A stretch of 64,000 bases of DNA from Ochrobactrum chromiisoli (GTDB taxonomy: Bacteria; Pseudomonadota; Alphaproteobacteria; Rhizobiales; Rhizobiaceae), in assembly GCF_026241335.1 (NCBI RefSeq), contig NZ_JAPHAV010000002.1:310001-374000 (forward strand), in the 5' to 3' direction. This document shows positions 8,000-17,749 of the stretch, in pieces. Both the position numbers and the translations under genes were made by a program. Below the pieces are notes generated by a model. That model had not been told where the DNA came from. It made no database searches and saw only the letters and a program-made list of their open reading frames with translations. The first letter of the stretch is position 1; each line of letters starts with the position of its first letter.

Positions 8000-9577
8000 A
8001 TGGAATTCGATATTGTCTCCCTGTCGCGATTGCAATTTGCAATCACGGCACTTTATCACTTCCTCTTCGTACCACTGACATTAGGACTTTCCGTGCTGCT
8101 TGCCATCATGGAAACCGTCTATGTCATGACCGGAAGACTCATCTGGCGGCAGATGACCAAGTTCTGGGGTACGCTGTTTGGTATCAATTTTGTTATGGGC
8201 GTTGCGACCGGCATTGTGATGGAGTTTCAGTTCGGCATGAACTGGAGCTATTACAGCCATTATGTCGGCGATATTTTCGGAGCGCCGCTGGCGATTGAAG
8301 GTCTGATGGCCTTCTTCCTTGAGGCGACTTTTGTAGGCCTGTTCTTCTTCGGCTGGGATCGACTGTCAAAGGTTGGCCATCTTATGGCAACTTATGCTGT
8401 TGCGGCCGGTTCCAATTTTTCGGCACTGTGGATTTTGATTGCGAATGGCTGGATGCAAAATCCGGTCGGTTCAGCCTTCAACCCCGAAACCATGCGCATG
8501 GAAATCACTGATTTCTTTGCGGTCCTGATGAACCCGGTCGCGCAGGCGAAATTCGTGCATACGGTTTCGGCTGGTTATGTGACCGCATCAATCTTTGTGC
8601 TTGGTGTTTCGGCCTGGTATCTGCTCAAAGGTCGGTCTACTGAACTCGCAAAGCGTTCAATGACGGTCGCTGCTTCTTTTGGTTTAGCAGCCGCTCTCTC
8701 TGTGGTGGTTCTGGGTGACGAAAGCGGCTACCTGACAAATGAACACCAGAAAATGAAGATCGCAGCAATCGAAGCGATGTGGGAAACAGAGCCTGCACCT
8801 GCATCGTTTACTGCCTTCGGTTTCCCGGATCAGGAAACGCGCGAAACACACTATGCTGTGCATATTCCATGGGTTATGGGCCTGATTGGTACGCGCTCGC
8901 TCACGACGCCTATCGAGGGCATTGATCAGCTTGTTGAAAATGCGGAAGGCAATATTCGTAAAGGCCTTCTTGCTTACGATGCTTTGCAAAAGATCCGTGC
9001 TGCACAGGACACCAGTGCTGTGCCACAAGATGTCAAGGATACATTCGCTGACAACAGTCAATGGATGGGCTATGCGCTCCTTCTGAAGCGCTATGTGGAT
9101 GATCCGCGTCAGGCAACTGATGCACAGATCACACAGGCTGCAAACGATACAGTACCAGGCGTGCTGCCGCTGTTCTGGGCGTTCCGCATCATGGTCGGTA
9201 TCGGCTTCTTCCTGATCCTGCTGACCGGAACATTCTTTGTGCTGTCCGCGCGCCGTAAGCTGGATCATTATCCGTTCCTGCTTAAAGTTGCGGTCTTTGC
9301 GATCCCTCTGCCTTGGCTTGCAGCTGAGATGGGCTGGGTTGTTGCTGAGTTCGGTCGTCAGCCTTGGATTATTGAAGGTATTCTGCCGACCGCAGTTGCA
9401 GTCTCCAATCTTGGTGCTTCGACGGTTCTGATGACGATTGTTGGCTTTGTCGCAATCTACACGGTCCTGTTCATCATCGAAATGGGCCTGATGCTGCGGG
9501 CAATCAAAGCCGGACCGGAGCCTGACAGCAAACCAGAAGCACTGCTCGCTCCTGCAAGCATTGCACCAGTGGAGTAA
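8000..9577 (+). CDS. cydA: Cytochrome bd ubiquinol oxidase subunit I
   Basis: A 525-residue membrane protein, close to the E. coli CydA length (522). Haem ligands line up with the E. coli ones: His20 (TALYHFLFVPLT), His187 (AKFVHTVSAGY), Met398 (FRIMVGIG) and Glu443 in the AEMGWVVAEFGRQPW motif. The periplasmic Q-loop region lies around residues 250-380 and contains the EMETEPAP-like quinol-site sequence (AMWETEPAPASF). The enzyme oxidises ubiquinol and reduces O2 with high affinity and without proton pumping; it also confers resistance to NO and sulfide in known bacteria. It lies five bases upstream of cydB in the same transcript. Confidence 0.96.
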   Translation: MEFDIVSLSRLQFAITALYHFLFVPLTLGLSVLLAIMETVYVMTGRLIWRQMTKFWGTLFGINFVMGVATGIVMEFQFGMNWSYYSHYVGDIFGAPLAIEGLMAFFLEATFVGLFFFGWDRLSKVGHLMATYAVAAGSNFSALWILIANGWMQNPVGSAFNPETMRMEITDFFAVLMNPVAQAKFVHTVSAGYVTASIFVLGVSAWYLLKGRSTELAKRSMTVAASFGLAAALSVVVLGDESGYLTNEHQKMKIAAIEAMWETEPAPASFTAFGFPDQETRETHYAVHIPWVMGLIGTRSLTTPIEGIDQLVENAEGNIRKGLLAYDALQKIRAAQDTSAVPQDVKDTFADNSQWMGYALLLKRYVDDPRQATDAQITQAANDTVPGVLPLFWAFRIMVGIGFFLILLTGTFFVLSARRKLDHYPFLLKVAVFAIPLPWLAAEMGWVVAEFGRQPWIIEGILPTAVAVSNLGASTVLMTIVGFVAIYTVLFIIEMGLMLRAIKAGPEPDSKPEALLAPASIAPVE

Positions 9578-9582
9578 GGATC

Positions 9583-10737
9583 ATGGTACTCAGCGATTTG
9601 TTGGACTATCAAACATTACGCGTCATCTGGTGGGTGCTGCTCGGCGTTCTGCTGATCGGATTTGCCGCGATGGATGGTTTTGATCTTGGCGTTGGCACTT
9701 TGCTGCCATTTGTCGGAAAAACCGATATCGAGCGTCGTATCGTCATCAACACGATTGGGCCGGTCTGGGAAGGCAATCAGGTTTGGTTGATCCTTGGCGG
9801 CGGTGCCATCTTTGCAGCATGGCCACCACTTTATGCGGTGTCATTCTCCGGTTTTTATCTGGCGATGTTTGCCATATTGTTCGCTCTCATCCTGCGTCCG
9901 GTTGGCTTCAAATACCGCTCCAAGCGCGACAGCGTGGCATGGCGTACCGGCTGGGACTGGGCATTGTTCATCGGTGGATTCGTGCCGTCGCTTATTTTCG
10001 GCGTTGCTGTGGGCAATGTGTTGCAAGGGGTTCCGTTCCGCTTCAACAGTGACCTCCAGATTTTCTATGATGGAACATTCTTCGGTCTGCTCAATCCATT
10101 CGCACTTCTTTGCGGGCTGCTGTCGGTTTCGATGCTCACCATGCATGGTGCCTCGTGGCTGGTGCTCAAAACCACGGGAGCTGTTCAGGCAAGGGCTCGC
10201 TCTTATGGCAGTATCGCAGCAATTATAACCACAGTGCTTTATGTGCTTGCGGGTGTTATCAGCTGGATGTGGGTTTCCGGCTATAAAATCACCAGTGTAA
10301 TTGTCACTGATGGTCCTTCAAATCCGATGCGTAAAGTGGTCGAACTCGACCATGCGGCGTGGTTCGATAATTACATGAACTATCCGGTGCTTTTGATCGC
10401 TCCCGCACTGGGTATTCTCGGACCGCTGCTTGTGCTTCTGACTCTGCGGATGGGAAGAGAGCTTGCTCCAATTCTGTTTGGTGCAGTCTCGATCTTTGGG
10501 ATCATTTCATCTGTCGGCGTTTCAATGTTCCCGTTCATTCTGCCATCTTCGATCAATCCAACGTCGAGTCTGACAGTATGGGATGCATCATCGAGCCATA
10601 TGACACTGTTCATCATGCTCGTGGTCACGCTGATCTTCCTTCCGATGATCCTTGCCTACACGTCATGGGTTTACAAAGTGCTGTGGGGCAAGGTCGAAAA
10701 ACGCGATATCGAAGACGAAAGCAACCACGCTTATTAA
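9583..10737 (+). CDS. cydB: Cytochrome bd ubiquinol oxidase subunit II
   Basis: A 384-residue protein with eight to nine membrane helices and the typical CydB start: the WWVLLGVLLIGFAAMDGFDLG block, followed by GPVWEGNQVWLILGGGAIFAAWP. It has no haem ligands of its own but stabilises the haems in CydA. The start ATG is preceded by AAGGATC. The gene sits between cydA (5-base gap) and the small cydX gene. The family-typical C-terminal segment SSLTVWDASSSHMTL is present, so it looks intact. Confidence 0.96.
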   Translation: MVLSDLLDYQTLRVIWWVLLGVLLIGFAAMDGFDLGVGTLLPFVGKTDIERRIVINTIGPVWEGNQVWLILGGGAIFAAWPPLYAVSFSGFYLAMFAILFALILRPVGFKYRSKRDSVAWRTGWDWALFIGGFVPSLIFGVAVGNVLQGVPFRFNSDLQIFYDGTFFGLLNPFALLCGLLSVSMLTMHGASWLVLKTTGAVQARARSYGSIAAIITTVLYVLAGVISWMWVSGYKITSVIVTDGPSNPMRKVVELDHAAWFDNYMNYPVLLIAPALGILGPLLVLLTLRMGRELAPILFGAVSIFGIISSVGVSMFPFILPSSINPTSSLTVWDASSSHMTLFIMLVVTLIFLPMILAYTSWVYKVLWGKVEKRDIEDESNHAY

Positions 10738-10791
10738 ATCATTGGCGGGCGCGTGTCGCCCGCACGAATTCAATCAGGAAAGGAGAGCAAG

Positions 10792-10947
10792 ATGTGGTAT
10801 TTTTCATGGCTTTTGGGCCTTCCACTCGCAGCCGCTTTCGCCGTTCTCAATGCCATGTGGTATGAGTTAATGGACGACAGGGCGCGCAAACGCCTCGCTG
10901 GAGACCCAACCGCCGCACTGGCGCGTGAAGGCACCAAGCATCATTAA
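10792..10947 (+). CDS. cydX: Cytochrome bd accessory small subunit CydX
   Basis: A 51-residue single-span membrane protein beginning MWYFSWLLGLPLAAAFAVLN, the characteristic CydX/YbgT sequence with its N-terminal MWYFxWxLG motif. A strong ribosome site (AGGAGAG) lies six bases before this ATG, so the start is set here rather than at an earlier in-frame codon. CydX is the third subunit of cytochrome bd and stabilises the active-site haems. The C-terminal part is polar and cytoplasmic or periplasmic (DDRARKRLAGD...). It is the last gene of the cyd operon and is followed at once by an intrinsic terminator. Confidence 0.93.
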   Translation: MWYFSWLLGLPLAAAFAVLNAMWYELMDDRARKRLAGDPTAALAREGTKHH

Positions 10948-10952
10948 AATTG

Positions 10953-10982
10953 AAAGCGGCCCCAAAACGGGCCGCTTTTTTT
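10953..10982 (+). terminator. Intrinsic terminator of the cyd operon
   Basis: AAAGCGGCCC and GGGCCGCTTT pair over 10 bases around the loop CAAAAC or similar, followed by seven T residues. It starts six bases after the cydX stop codon. Confidence 0.92.
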
Positions 10983-12701
<1,719 letters not shown>

Positions 12702-12745
12702 GCATTTCCAGGAAAAGTGTGAAACGGTTTTCGGTTCGGAAATGC
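12702..12745. repeat. 44-nt palindromic repeat inside the bkd operon
   Basis: Bounded by GCATTTCC and GGAAATGC (8-bp perfect inverted ends), with further internal pairing (GGAAAA with TTTTC). It fills most of the bkdA1-bkdA2 gap and ends directly before the GGAGG ribosome site of bkdA2. A second element with identical ends and the same 44-nt length lies at 38125-38168. This type (AGCATTTCC...GAAACGGTTTTC...GGAAATGC) is familiar as a dispersed intergenic repeat in Brucella/Ochrobactrum. Confidence 0.75.
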
Positions 12746-12759
12746 GGAGGAAATAACGC

Positions 12760-13773
12760 ATGACAAAGCTAACGATGATTGAGGCGATCCAGAACGCCCA
12801 TGATATTGCCATGGAGCGCGACCAGAAAGTGGTCGTGTTTGGCGAAGACGTTGGCTATTTCGGGGGTGTTTTCCGCTGTACGGCCGGTTTGCAGAAGAAA
12901 TACGGCAAAGAACGCTGCTTCGATGCACCTATCAGCGAGCTTGGTATTGTCGGCACTGCGATTGGCATGGCGGCTTACGGCTTGCGCCCCTGCATCGAAG
13001 TGCAATTCGCAGACTATGTCTATCCTGCCTATGACCAGATTGTTTCGGAAGCCGCACGCCTTCGTTATCGTTCTGCCGGAGAATTTACCTGTCCCATCGT
13101 TATCCGCATGCCATCAGGCGGCGGCATTTATGGCGGGCAGACGCACAGCCAAAGCCCCGAAGCGCTTTTCACCCATGTGTCGGGTCTCAAAACCGTTATG
13201 CCGTCTACGCCAGCGGATGCCAAGGGCCTGTTGCTGGCCGCGATTGAAGACCCCGATCCGGTCATCATGTTTGAGCCAAAGCGCCTTTATAACGGACCTT
13301 TTGACGGCCACCACGACAAGCCCGTTACTTCATGGAAAAAGCATGCGTTGGGCGAAGTGCCTGAGGGATATTATACCGTGCCGCTTGGCAAGGCCGCGAT
13401 CCGTCGTGAAGGCAGCGGTGTGACAGTTTTGGCCTACGGCACGATGGTTCATGTGGCACTGGCTGCGGCGGAGGAAACTGGCGTCGATGCCGAAGTGATT
13501 GATCTGCGCACGCTGCTCCCGCTTGATACGGAAACAATTATGGCTTCCGTCAGGAAGACCGGACGTTGCGTGATTGTTCATGAAGCAACATTAACCTGCG
13601 GTTACGGCGCTGAACTTGCGGCACTCGTGCAGCGCGAATGCTTCTATCATCTCGAAGCACCGATCATCCGCGTGACCGGGTGGGATACGCCATATCCACA
13701 CGCGCAGGAATGGGCCTATTTTCCGGGGCCAGATCGTGTCGGTCGTGCACTTGTTTCAATCATGGAGGCTTAA
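12760..13773 (+). CDS. bkdA2: Branched-chain 2-oxoacid dehydrogenase E1 component, beta subunit
   Basis: A 337-residue transketolase-like subunit. Typical blocks are VVVFGEDVGYFGGVFRCTAGL, the CFDAPISELGIVGTAIGMAA segment and EVQFADYVYPAYDQI near the N terminus, and the C-terminal domain motif GYGAELAALVQRECFYHLEAPI. It forms the alpha2beta2 E1 with the preceding gene product and completes the ThDP site. The ribosome site is the GGAGGAAA just after the palindromic repeat. It is one base from the E2 gene, so coupling is tight. Confidence 0.95.
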   Translation: MTKLTMIEAIQNAHDIAMERDQKVVVFGEDVGYFGGVFRCTAGLQKKYGKERCFDAPISELGIVGTAIGMAAYGLRPCIEVQFADYVYPAYDQIVSEAARLRYRSAGEFTCPIVIRMPSGGGIYGGQTHSQSPEALFTHVSGLKTVMPSTPADAKGLLLAAIEDPDPVIMFEPKRLYNGPFDGHHDKPVTSWKKHALGEVPEGYYTVPLGKAAIRREGSGVTVLAYGTMVHVALAAAEETGVDAEVIDLRTLLPLDTETIMASVRKTGRCVIVHEATLTCGYGAELAALVQRECFYHLEAPIIRVTGWDTPYPHAQEWAYFPGPDRVGRALVSIMEA

Positions 13774-15054
13774 ATGGCTCATTTTGCAATCAAGCTTCCT
13801 GATGTTGGCGAAGGCGTTGCAGAGGCTGAACTCGTCGAATGGCATGTAAAGGTTGGTGACATTGTCCGGGAGGATGATCTGCTGGCTGCTGTGATGACCG
13901 ATAAGGCAACAGTCGAAATCCCTTCTTCGCGCAGCGGTAAAGTCATCGCGGTGAATGGTGAAATCGGCGAGAAAATTGCTGTTGGCTCCGAACTGGTTCG
14001 TCTCGAAATAGAAGGTGGGAGCGGCGAGGAGCAATTGGAAGCACCTGAACCTGATCCGCAACCCGTCAGCGTGGAAACGCCTGTCCTGTTGCAGACGCCC
14101 GTTCCGCCTAAACCTGCTGCACAGAAAAAAGAAAGCTTAAGCCGGGCCTTCGCCGGAGCAGGGCCAGTGCGCGCAGAAGGTGAAAAACCGCTGGCAACAC
14201 CATCGGTCCGGTTGCGCGCACGTGATGCAGGCATTGATCTACGACGTGTCAAAGGCAGTGGCCCCGCTGGCCGTATCACCCATGAAGATCTGGATGCCTT
14301 TTTTGAGACTGAAAGCGGTGCTGCACCTGCTGTCTCGGGTTATGTCGCAGACACCTCGATCAACGAGATCAAAGTCATCGGTCTGCGGCGCAAAATTGCC
14401 GAGCGCATGGCCGAAGCAAAACGCCACATTCCGCACATTACTATCGTTGAAGAAGTGGATGTGACACAGCTTGAAGACCTTCGCACGGGGCTTAACAACG
14501 AGAAAAAGGAAGGGCGTCCGCGCCTGACCCTGCTGCCATTCGTTATCCGTTCAATCGTCAAGGCAGTTAAAGAACAGCCGGGACTCAATGCACATTTCGA
14601 TGATGAATCAGACATTATTCGCCAGTTTGGCGGTGTGCATGTGGGTATTGCCACACAGACGCCAAACGGTCTTATCGTGCCGGTGGTGCGTCATGCGGAA
14701 AGCCTGTCTGTATTTGCAGCCGCCTCGGAACTTGTCCGAGTGACGGAAGCAGCGCGCAACGGTACAGCCAAGCGCGAAGAACTGACAGGCTCGACCATAA
14801 CCATCACATCATTGGGGCCACTTGGCGCTATCGCAACCACGCCGATTATTAATCGGCCGGAAGTGGCGATTGTCGGCATCAACAAGATTGCCGTGCGTCC
14901 GATGTGGGACGGCACACAATTTGTGCCGCGCAAAATGATGAACCTTTCCTGCAGCTTCGACCATCGCGTCATCGATGGCTGGGATGCGGCAGTCTTCGTG
15001 CAGAAGCTAAAAAGCCTGCTTGAAACGCCTGCGATGATTTTTGTAGAGGGCTGA
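13774..15054 (+). CDS. bkdB: Branched-chain 2-oxoacid dehydrogenase E2 component (dihydrolipoyl acyltransferase)
   Basis: A 426-residue E2. An N-terminal lipoyl domain (residues 1-78) carries the modified lysine in MTDKATVE (about residue 44). A Pro-rich linker leads to a peripheral-subunit-binding domain (SVRLRARDAGIDLRRVKGSGPAGRITHEDL, given here as a region around 145-180) and a C-terminal catalytic domain with the active-site HxxxDG motif (CSFDHRVIDGWDAAVF). It transfers branched acyl groups to CoA. Only one lipoyl domain is present, as usual for BCKDH E2. It begins directly after the E1beta stop. Confidence 0.95.
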   Translation: MAHFAIKLPDVGEGVAEAELVEWHVKVGDIVREDDLLAAVMTDKATVEIPSSRSGKVIAVNGEIGEKIAVGSELVRLEIEGGSGEEQLEAPEPDPQPVSVETPVLLQTPVPPKPAAQKKESLSRAFAGAGPVRAEGEKPLATPSVRLRARDAGIDLRRVKGSGPAGRITHEDLDAFFETESGAAPAVSGYVADTSINEIKVIGLRRKIAERMAEAKRHIPHITIVEEVDVTQLEDLRTGLNNEKKEGRPRLTLLPFVIRSIVKAVKEQPGLNAHFDDESDIIRQFGGVHVGIATQTPNGLIVPVVRHAESLSVFAAASELVRVTEAARNGTAKREELTGSTITITSLGPLGAIATTPIINRPEVAIVGINKIAVRPMWDGTQFVPRKMMNLSCSFDHRVIDGWDAAVFVQKLKSLLETPAMIFVEG

Positions 15055-15058
15055 TCGG

Positions 15059-16453
15059 ATGAGTGAGATTTCCTGCAAACTTTTGATCATCGGTGGCGGT
15101 CCCGGCGGTTATGTCTGCGGTATCCGTGCCGGGCAACTCGGCATCGATACTGTACTTGTCGAGAAAAAGCGGCTGGGTGGTACTTGTCTCAATGTCGGCT
15201 GCATACCATCAAAAGCAGTTATCCATGCGGCCGATGAGTTTCATCGTCTCACGACATTTGCGTCTAAAGGCGCGCTTGGCATCACCGCTGAAAGCCCGAA
15301 GATCGATTTTGCCAAGACGCTTGAATGGAAAGATGGCATCGTCAATCGCCTGAACAGCGGTGTTGCAGGGCTTCTGAAACGCTCCCATGTCCGGATGTTT
15401 CAGGGGCAGGCGCGTTTTATGGATGGCAAAACGGTGCTGGTCGATACCGATACGGGTCGCCAGACCATCCATGCCGAGAACATCGTGATCGCAACAGGAT
15501 CGGTGCCGGTTGAAATTCAGTCTCTGCCTTTTGGCGGCAATGTTATTTCTTCAACGGAAGCGCTTTCACTTGATCCAATACCGGAAAAGCTTGCCATTGT
15601 TGGCGGTGGCTATATCGGGCTTGAAATAGGCACAGCCTTTGCAAAGCTTGGTGCGAAAGTCACCATCGTTGAAGCCACTGATCGCATCCTGCCGCAATAT
15701 GATGCAGAGTTGACGCGTCCGATCATGGCACGGCTGAAAGCACTCGGTGTAGACGTGTTGACGAACACGTCTGCCAAAGGTCTATCCGCCGATGGTAAAG
15801 CACTTGATGTGTTGCTGACTGATGGCAGAAAACAAACCATTCCGGCTGACAAGATTTTGGTTACGGTTGGTCGTAAACCGCAAACCGATGGCTGGGGATT
15901 AAGCGAAATCCGGCTTGATATGGACGGCCGCTTTATCCGCATTGATGATAAATGCCGAACATCCATGCGCGGTATTTATGCCATAGGCGATGTAACGGGC
16001 GAGCCCATGCTTGCACATCGGGCGATTGCGCAGGGTGAAATGGTTGCTGAAATTATCGCGGGCGGCAAACAGGCGTGGGATAAGCGCTGCATCCCGGCAG
16101 TCTGCTTTACTGATCCTGAGATCGTAACAGTCGGCCTATCTCCTGATGAAGCGCGCAAGGCAGGGCATAATATCCAGACCGGAATTTTCCCGTTTCAGGC
16201 CAATGGACGCGCAATGACTATCGAGCGCGAGGATGGCTTTATCCGGGTTGTCGCCCGCGCTGATAACCACCTGATACTTGGCATTCAGGCTGTTGGCGTA
16301 GGGATTTCCGAGCTGTCATCGGCCTTCGCGCTTGCCGTTGAAACAGGCGCACGCCTTGAAGATATAGCAGGGACGATCCATGCGCATCCGACCCTTGGAG
16401 AAGGCTTTGCCGAGGCCAGCATGAAAGCACTCGGCCACGCCCTCCATGCTTAG
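15059..16453 (+). CDS. lpdV: Dihydrolipoyl dehydrogenase (E3) of the branched-chain complex
   Basis: A 464-residue flavoprotein disulfide reductase. FAD-binding GGGPGGYVCGIRAG is near the N terminus, the redox disulfide is in GGTCLNVGCIPSKAV, the NAD-binding motif is GGGYIGLEIGTAFAKLGA and the second FAD motif is IYAIGDVTGEPMLAHRA. The C-terminal interface has the catalytic His-Glu pair in HAHPTLGEGFAEA. It reoxidises E2-bound dihydrolipoate with NAD+. Last gene of the bkd operon; its stop overlaps the end of the convergent SURF1 gene by four bases, leaving no room for a separate terminator. Confidence 0.95.
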   Translation: MSEISCKLLIIGGGPGGYVCGIRAGQLGIDTVLVEKKRLGGTCLNVGCIPSKAVIHAADEFHRLTTFASKGALGITAESPKIDFAKTLEWKDGIVNRLNSGVAGLLKRSHVRMFQGQARFMDGKTVLVDTDTGRQTIHAENIVIATGSVPVEIQSLPFGGNVISSTEALSLDPIPEKLAIVGGGYIGLEIGTAFAKLGAKVTIVEATDRILPQYDAELTRPIMARLKALGVDVLTNTSAKGLSADGKALDVLLTDGRKQTIPADKILVTVGRKPQTDGWGLSEIRLDMDGRFIRIDDKCRTSMRGIYAIGDVTGEPMLAHRAIAQGEMVAEIIAGGKQAWDKRCIPAVCFTDPEIVTVGLSPDEARKAGHNIQTGIFPFQANGRAMTIEREDGFIRVVARADNHLILGIQAVGVGISELSSAFALAVETGARLEDIAGTIHAHPTLGEGFAEASMKALGHALHA

Positions 16454-17208
16454 TTCTTTGGTTTGCGCTCGTGCCGCCAGACGAAAATGGCGGCACCGGC
16501 AATCATGGCGGCCAGCGCAAACCACGTGATTGCATAAGACAGATGGTTGTTACGGAAGGTAACAACCGTCAGCCCACCAATCGGCACATTGCCGGGATTG
16601 GATTTAGCGTCAGCATCAATGAAATATGGTGCGACTGTCCCCAAGCCCTCCTTTTCGGCGAAAGCTTTGACATCGCGCGAATTCCACTCGTTGCGGGCAG
16701 GGTCGTTGGGACGCAGGAAGAAGCCATCCGGCTCCGGCATGCGCAGAAGCCCGGTCACGGTTGTTTCGCCAGCGATTTGCGTCTCAACGCGTGAAGACGG
16801 ATCACGCTTGGCATCCGGAATGAAACCACGATTGATGAAGGTCAGAGTACCATCATCTGAACGCAACGGCGTCAGCACCCAAAATCCTGAACCGCGTTCG
16901 GTCAGCGCACGAACCAGCACTTCCTTGTCATTGAGATAAGAGCCGGTGAGTGTGACATGCCGATATTCGTCATCGGCCTGATTTACATTGGCCCAGTCGT
17001 CCTTACCTGGAGCAGCAACCGGTTCTGCATGAACGCGCGCATCAACGCGGGCAATCAGGTCGAGCTTCCACTGCAGGCGCTCCACTTGCCAGATGCCGAG
17101 GCTGAGAAACAGCGCAAAAAACAGCACCCCCATCACAGCCATGAAGCCAAGGAAGAAACGAGATTTCTTCTTTTGCGGTGTAGAGTTAGCTTCGGCGGGC
17201 GTTGTCAT
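16450..17208 (-). CDS. SURF1-family cytochrome oxidase assembly protein
   Basis: A 252-residue protein with a membrane helix near each end (about residues 22-42 and 225-244) and a periplasmic domain between them, the standard SURF1 layout. Conserved features are the LGIWQVERLQWKLDLI segment after helix 1, the GFWVLTPLRSDDG block followed by a NRGF motif, and NNHLSYAITWFALA leading into helix 2. SURF1 helps insert haem into the large subunit of haem-copper oxidases. No oxidase gene is adjacent here, so the partner (aa3 or bo3 type) is unknown; such genes often follow cyo genes. The 3' end overlaps lpdV convergently. Confidence 0.88.
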   Translation of the reverse strand: MTTPAEANSTPQKKKSRFFLGFMAVMGVLFFALFLSLGIWQVERLQWKLDLIARVDARVHAEPVAAPGKDDWANVNQADDEYRHVTLTGSYLNDKEVLVRALTERGSGFWVLTPLRSDDGTLTFINRGFIPDAKRDPSSRVETQIAGETTVTGLLRMPEPDGFFLRPNDPARNEWNSRDVKAFAEKEGLGTVAPYFIDADAKSNPGNVPIGGLTVVTFRNNHLSYAITWFALAAMIAGAAIFVWRHERKPKN

Positions 17209-17310
17209 GTTACATCCTGATGGTGGGGAGCAGCGTTTGAAATACTCCAGATGCGTGCCGCAATAAAGGGTAAGAAGGGCAAAAGAATGTGATTGAACTA
17301 TAAATAAATA

Positions 17311-17341
17311 GCGCCGGTGTCCCTCTGACCGGACACGGCGC
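17311..17341 (-). terminator. Probable minus-strand intrinsic terminator
   Basis: GCGCCGGTGTCC and GGACACGGCGC form a stem of about 11 pairs with one bulge. On the minus strand it is followed by TATTTATTTAT. It lies 27 bases after the stop of the small gene at 17368-17547 and upstream of the SURF1 gene. Confidence 0.65.
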
Positions 17342-17367
17342 TCTTATCTTCTGGATATAGTAATAAT

Positions 17368-17547
17368 TTAAGCGCTTTTATGGGCTTTTCGTCTGCGATG
17401 CGAGTAACCGCCCTTCGATAACCTCAAAATATTGCATACTTGTGTCTTGTCTTCGGAAGGCTTTGACATCTGTGTTTGCGCATTTTGTAACATCTGCTGT
17501 GTCACTGGCCTGTCTTTTGCAGCGGGGCCAATAATAATGCTTCTCAT
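17368..17547 (-). CDS. Possible small basic protein, 59 residues
   Basis: I do not recognise this protein. The frame starts MRSIIIGPAAKDRPVTQQML and ends in a strongly basic tail (GGYSHRRRKAHKSA). Support for a real gene: a good ribosome site (AGGGAGAA, six bases before ATG), a U-run hairpin terminator just downstream (17311-17341) and an otherwise empty 540-base gap. An overlapping frame from 17553 or 17578 (MIDEKHYYWPRC...) is also open, but its ATG sits too close to the same ribosome site. There is no membrane helix; the tail could bind RNA or DNA, which is a guess. Confidence 0.42.
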   Translation of the reverse strand: MRSIIIGPAAKDRPVTQQMLQNAQTQMSKPSEDKTQVCNILRLSKGGYSHRRRKAHKSA

Positions 17548-17697
17548 CGATCATTCTCCCTGTTTTTGGGCGGGCCAACCACTTTCGGAGCTACCCCAAC
17601 CGTTGATCAAGAATGTGCGAATGAACGAAGTATTAACCTTATTGGCGAGCTTGACAAGCACCAAATACAACCATGCGTAAGCCGTTGACTATCATAT

Positions 17698-17730
17698 AAA
17701 AAGCCGGATCGCTCGCGCGACCCGGCTTTT
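17698..17730. terminator. Terminator of the ftsK-like gene
   Basis: AAAAGCCGG and CCGGCTTTTT flank a GC-rich loop (pairing AAAAGCCGG with CCGGCTTTT). On the minus strand the stem is followed by TTTTTATAT. It starts about 20 bases after the stop codon at 17750 and could work in both directions. Confidence 0.85.
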
Positions 17731-17749
17731 AAGATTTGAACTTTTGCTA

